From positions 248,001 to 312,000 of the forward strand of contig NZ_PKMC01000002.1 in assembly GCF_002849225.1 (NCBI RefSeq): DNA of 64,000 bases, read 5' to 3'. Within the stretch, counting starts at the first letter, position 1. Each line of letters begins with the position of its first letter. The DNA is from Actinomyces sp. UMB0138. Its GTDB lineage: Bacteria > Bacillota > Negativicutes > Veillonellales > Veillonellaceae. Below the pieces are notes generated by a model. That model did not search any database. It was not told where the DNA came from and was given only the letters and a program-made list of their open reading frames with translations. A program made the position numbers and the translations under genes. Shown one piece after another: positions 61,375 through 64,000 of the stretch.

Positions 61375-62121
61375 GTGAGCCACGTCAGAACGCCCCAGCC
61401 GCGCAGCAAACGCCGGCGCGGAGCCGACCCAATCAGCGTTATTGGGGAACTGCTTATAACCATAGGCCTGGTAATCGGCCTGTTCGCATTTTGGCAAGTC
61501 TATGTAACTGACTGGCAGGTAGCCGCTTCCGAGGACGCCGCCCTCAGCAAGTTCGACAAGCAGCTGAACGACGGGCCCAAGAAAATTTCCAACGACCTGC
61601 GCTACGACGCTCCACCGGCCACGGACCGGCCCGGATGGGACACCACCTTTGCTAGTCTGCACGTTCCCTCCTGGGAAAAAATGGTTGTGCCCGTCGTAGA
61701 AGGATCCGCCCAATACATCCTGGACAGGGGAGTGGCAGGACACTACGAACGCACCGCCCTACCTGGCGAGGTCGGAAACTTCTCTGTAGCCGCCCACCGC
61801 CGCTCCTACGGATCCAACTTCCGCTACATCGATCGATTAGAGGCCGGTAGCAACATTATTGTGCGCACCAAAAAAGCTTGGATGGTCTACAAAGTAACAG
61901 AGAAGAAGCTGACCACCCCCGACGACGGATCCGTCATCGCGCCCGTCCCCGGTAGCGACAGCGGCGCCCAACCAACCGAACGGCTGATGACCCTCACCAC
62001 GTGCTCGACCGCTTCGGGCGGACAATTCGGCAACACGCACCGCTATATAGTGCACGCAAAACTAGACCACTGGGTGCCCCCTGAAACCGGCATCCCCGCA
62101 GAACTAGAAGGAACAAAATAA
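61375..62121 (+). CDS. srtE: Class E sortase
   Basis: A 248-residue transpeptidase: a basic N-terminus, one span (about residues 24-46), then the sortase barrel. The catalytic His is in NFSVAAHRRSYGS (about residue 143), Cys in LMTLTTCSTASGG (about residue 209) and Arg in THRYIVHAKL. Class E sortases of Actinobacteria are housekeeping enzymes that cut LAXTG motifs and attach proteins to lipid II. Three surface proteins at 12.7-21.3 kb carry LASTG, IAKTG and LAKTG. The location next to crgA, pabA and the PASTA kinase is conserved. GTG start with AGGAGG seven bases upstream. The stop shares a base with the next ATG (TAATG). Confidence 0.93.
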   Translation: MSHVRTPQPRSKRRRGADPISVIGELLITIGLVIGLFAFWQVYVTDWQVAASEDAALSKFDKQLNDGPKKISNDLRYDAPPATDRPGWDTTFASLHVPSWEKMVVPVVEGSAQYILDRGVAGHYERTALPGEVGNFSVAAHRRSYGSNFRYIDRLEAGSNIIVRTKKAWMVYKVTEKKLTTPDDGSVIAPVPGSDSGAQPTERLMTLTTCSTASGGQFGNTHRYIVHAKLDHWVPPETGIPAELEGTK

Positions 62122-62276
62122 TGTACGCAGCACTGTGGCGGATACTGCCCGGACCCACATTCGTGAAATTGCTAGAAGCCCTAGTCCTGCTTATGGGTAC
62201 CATTGCAGTACTTTTTACCTGGGTCTACCCCTGGGCGGAAAAGTACTTCAATCTGACCGGAAACACTGTTCATTAG
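62121..62276 (+). CDS. 51-residue single-span membrane protein
   Basis: A short gene directly coupled to the sortase (TAATG overlap at 62121). The product begins MYAALWRILPGPTFVKLLEA and has one hydrophobic span (about residues 17-38) with a Trp-Tyr-Pro-Trp motif (TWVYPWAEKYF) at its end. Similar small membrane proteins occur between the class E sortase and pabA in other Actinobacteria, and this one keeps the proportions. The reading frame is supported by its position, the perfect coupling and the clean hydrophobic profile. The function is unknown; a partner of the sortase is possible. Confidence 0.75.
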   Translation: MYAALWRILPGPTFVKLLEALVLLMGTIAVLFTWVYPWAEKYFNLTGNTVH

Positions 62277-62285
62277 GCAAAACAT

Positions 62286-62990
62286 ATGGAAAATCAGCAA
62301 GTGGGCAAGGGCCTAAAAATACTGTGCGTAGATAACTACGATTCCTTCGTATGGACCATCGTCGGCTACCTGCGGGCCCTGGGCGCCACAGTTGAGGTGG
62401 TACGCAACGATCGCGTGGCCGCAAACGCTCCGGCACAGGTAGATATAGACAAAATAGGCGGACGTTTCTACACGGACCAAAACGGGCAAGCCCCACAGGC
62501 AACCCGCGCGGCCTCTGTAGAGGACGCCATCGCCCCATACGATGGCATCCTTGTTAGCCCCGGACCGGGCACGCCCTCGGAAGCCGGAGCAAGCCCCGCA
62601 GTGTTGCGGGCCTGCAAAAAAATGGGCAAGCCGATGCTAGGGGTGTGCCTAGGTGAGCAGGGACTGGCCGAAATTTGTGGCGCCAAAGTAGTGCGCGCCC
62701 CGCAGCTTATGCACGGAAAAACATCTATGATCAGCCATAACCGTGCTGGCATTTTCGAAGGCATCGAAAGCCCACTGCAAATAACCCGCTACCACTCCCT
62801 AGCGGTCGACCCCGCTACCATCCCCACCGAGCTCGAAGTAACCGCCACCACCGACGACGGCATCGTGATGGGAATCCAACACAGGCAAGTGCCACTATGG
62901 GGCGTCCAATTCCACCCCGAATCCGTCACCACCCACGCCGGACACCAAATGTTTGCCAACTGGCTCCGCCAGGTGCGTGACCATAGGTGA
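62286..62990 (+). CDS. pabA: Class I glutamine amidotransferase (PabA/TrpG)
   Basis: A 234-residue glutaminase subunit that supplies ammonia for 4-amino-4-deoxychorismate (folate) or anthranilate (tryptophan) synthesis. The start CVDNYDSFVWTIVGYL and SPGPGTPSEAG are typical. The catalytic Cys is in MLGVCLGEQGLAE (Glu replaces the usual His after the CLG), and the His-Glu pair is in GVQFHPESV. An insertion of about 25 residues after VRNDR (DIDKIGGRFYTDQNGQAPQAT) is longer than in standard PabA. No partner PabB or TrpE lies in the window, so which pathway it serves is uncertain; the position next to the sortase and PASTA kinase is where actinobacterial pabA is normally found. Confidence 0.9.
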   Translation: MENQQVGKGLKILCVDNYDSFVWTIVGYLRALGATVEVVRNDRVAANAPAQVDIDKIGGRFYTDQNGQAPQATRAASVEDAIAPYDGILVSPGPGTPSEAGASPAVLRACKKMGKPMLGVCLGEQGLAEICGAKVVRAPQLMHGKTSMISHNRAGIFEGIESPLQITRYHSLAVDPATIPTELEVTATTDDGIVMGIQHRQVPLWGVQFHPESVTTHAGHQMFANWLRQVRDHR

Positions 62991-63493
62991 ACCAGCTGCT
63001 GACAAAGGCGAAAACCCTAGCCGGAGACGCCCCACTACGACTCCTCATAGACGGCCGCTCCGGATCAGGCAAGACGTCCTTAGCGCAGCAGCTAAGCCAA
63101 GAAACAGAAGAACTCGAACTACTAGCGGTAGAACAATGGTGTCCCGGCTGGGACGGCCTGCAGCAAGCCGCCCACACCTGCGCCGATCTACTGCACGGCC
63201 GCATCACCCAAGTACACCTATGGGACTGGTACGCCGACGATTGGGGCAACTGGTTGCGCCCGGACCCAACTAAAGACTGGATCGTAGAAGGATGCGGCGC
63301 CCTCACCCGCGATTCCGTGAGCGCGCCCGGCGCCGTAGGTGTATGGCTAGAACTAGACGCCGCCGAGCGTAAAAAGCGCGCTCTGGCCCGCGACGGCGAA
63401 CTCTACGCTCCCCACTGGCACGACTGGGCAAAAGCCGAAGAAAAACTATACGGCGCCGAAAAACCCTGGCAACTAGCCGCCCTCCACCTGTAA
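62987..63493 (+). CDS. P-loop nucleoside/uridine kinase-like protein
   Basis: A 168-residue protein with the Walker A motif LLIDGRSGSGKTSLAQ (about residues 19-34) and a DW motif region (LWDWYADDWGNWLRPDPTKDWIVEGCGAL) that could be the Walker B and substrate region. Conserved aromatic and charged residues follow (ERKKRALARDGELYAPHWHDWAKAEEKLY), as in uridine-kinase-like proteins. The substrate is unknown. Its GTG overlaps the pabA stop (GTGA), so the two are translated together. The stop lies just before the terminator of the convergent kinase gene. Confidence 0.75.
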   Translation: MNQLLTKAKTLAGDAPLRLLIDGRSGSGKTSLAQQLSQETEELELLAVEQWCPGWDGLQQAAHTCADLLHGRITQVHLWDWYADDWGNWLRPDPTKDWIVEGCGALTRDSVSAPGAVGVWLELDAAERKKRALARDGELYAPHWHDWAKAEEKLYGAEKPWQLAALHL

Positions 63494-63507
63494 AACACGC
63501 AAAAGAA

Positions 63508-63540
63508 AAGTGCCCACCGGGACCGATCCGGCGGGCACTT
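63508..63540 (-). terminator. Terminator of the PASTA kinase gene
   Basis: Thirteen-pair stem with one mismatch (63508-63520 with 63528-63540). On the minus strand it is followed by TTCTTTT. It lies between the converging P-loop kinase and PASTA kinase genes. Confidence 0.8.
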
Positions 63541-63551
63541 CAGCCTAACCA

Positions 63552-64000
63552 CTAATGCTCGTTGCCAGTATCTTGGCTCTGATTATTACCGGTATTGCCA
63601 CTATCAGATGATTCCTTGTCCTTATTACCCGGCTCCTTAGTGGACTGAGACGGGCTCGGCGACGGCGACGCCGGCGCCTTCGCAACATTCACCGTAATAG
63701 AAGTGCCCTGCTTTACCTGGCCCACCGCAGACAAAGATGCGACGTTACCGGCAGGAACCGCGCCGGTTTCGACCTCGGTAATAGTAATGGACAAGCCATT
63801 TTCCTGCAGGAACTTAACCACTTCATCCTTAGACTTACCAACCAGCTCCTGCGGCACATTGACCATGCCAGAACCAACAATCAAGTTGATAGTGGTGCCC
63901 TTGGCAACCTTGGTGCCAGCCTCCGGATCAGAAGTAATCACCTGATCCTTCGGAACGGTACCCGAATCCTGAGTGCTCACCGACCCCGCGGACAGACCGG
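63552..64000 (-). CDS. pknB: PknB-type Ser/Thr kinase, PASTA-domain end (partial)
   Basis: Only the C-terminal 149 residues are in the window; the frame stays open to the right edge. Two PASTA repeats are visible: one with STQDSGTVPKDQVITSDPEAGTKVAKGTTINLIVGSG in outline and one with VNVPQELVGKSKDEVVKFLQENG and KQGTSITVNV. A Ser/Pro/Asn/Asp-rich tail follows. PASTA domains bind peptidoglycan fragments or lipid II on the outside of kinases such as PknB that control cell growth and division. The gene position, beyond pabA and with pbpA/rodA expected further right, is the standard actinobacterial arrangement. It ends at a good terminator. Confidence 0.92.
   Translation of the reverse strand, partial: GLSAGSVSTQDSGTVPKDQVITSDPEAGTKVAKGTTINLIVGSGMVNVPQELVGKSKDEVVKFLQENGLSITITEVETGAVPAGNVASLSAVGQVKQGTSITVNVAKAPASPSPSPSQSTKEPGNKDKESSDSGNTGNNQSQDTGNEH

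Overview
The window looks like chromosomal DNA of a moderately low-GC actinobacterium, most likely a member of the Actinomycetaceae (Mobiluncus, Varibaculum or Actinobaculum-like). The evidence is the arrangement crgA / class E sortase / small membrane protein / pabA / PASTA kinase near the right end, which is typical of the chromosome near oriC in Actinobacteria, together with actinobacterial T7SS substrates, LAXTG-type surface proteins and a CrgA protein. The assignment is inference from gene content. No tRNA, rRNA, CRISPR array, insertion sequence, phage gene or replication origin was seen.

Left part (1-12.6 kb): the end of an electron-transfer fixBCX operon, a ROK-family regulator, an LmeA-like (DUF2993) protein, an Abhydrolase_9 membrane hydrolase, a translationally coupled dsbA-like/ccdA/CPBP-protease operon, a large flippase-like membrane protein with a degenerate kinase domain, and the CCA-adding enzyme. 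12.7-21.3 kb: three large cell-wall-anchored surface proteins with LAXTG-like sorting signals. Two are SdrD_B/YPDG-repeat paralogues and one is a thioester/VaFE-repeat protein. All carry nearly identical internal DNA repeats, and no dedicated pilin sortase lies beside them. 21.7-36.4 kb: an MMPL transporter, an unknown protein, a fused luciferase-like monooxygenase/FMN reductase, a pyridoxal-kinase gene interrupted by an in-frame amber codon, three tandem paralogous lipoproteins, a DUF4126 protein, murE, gnd and an MHS-family transporter.

36.4-57.8 kb is the standout: an Ess-like type VII secretion locus with an unusual composition. A Ser/Thr kinase with one membrane span and a helical extracytoplasmic tail, a small membrane protein, a 1543-residue Ig-repeat type I membrane protein, a 1501-residue EssC/EccC ATPase and an FHA protein form one tightly coupled operon. 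A second FHA protein is encoded divergently. Downstream are two export modules, each headed by the same WXG100-like gene (442-bp repeat, one mismatch) and followed by a second small WXG-like partner and a large protein with a T7SS-signal N-terminus. I see no homologue of EccB, EccD, EccE, MycP, EsaA, EssA or a free YukD/EsaB.

57.9-64 kb: a YkvI-type transporter, a DUF5324-like Lys/Ala-rich membrane protein, a cyclophilin, crgA, a class E sortase (the likely anchoring enzyme for the three surface proteins), a 51-residue membrane protein, a glutamine amidotransferase (pabA/trpG), a P-loop kinase and the PASTA end of a pknB-type kinase that runs off the window. Genes are separated by many clear hairpin terminators.
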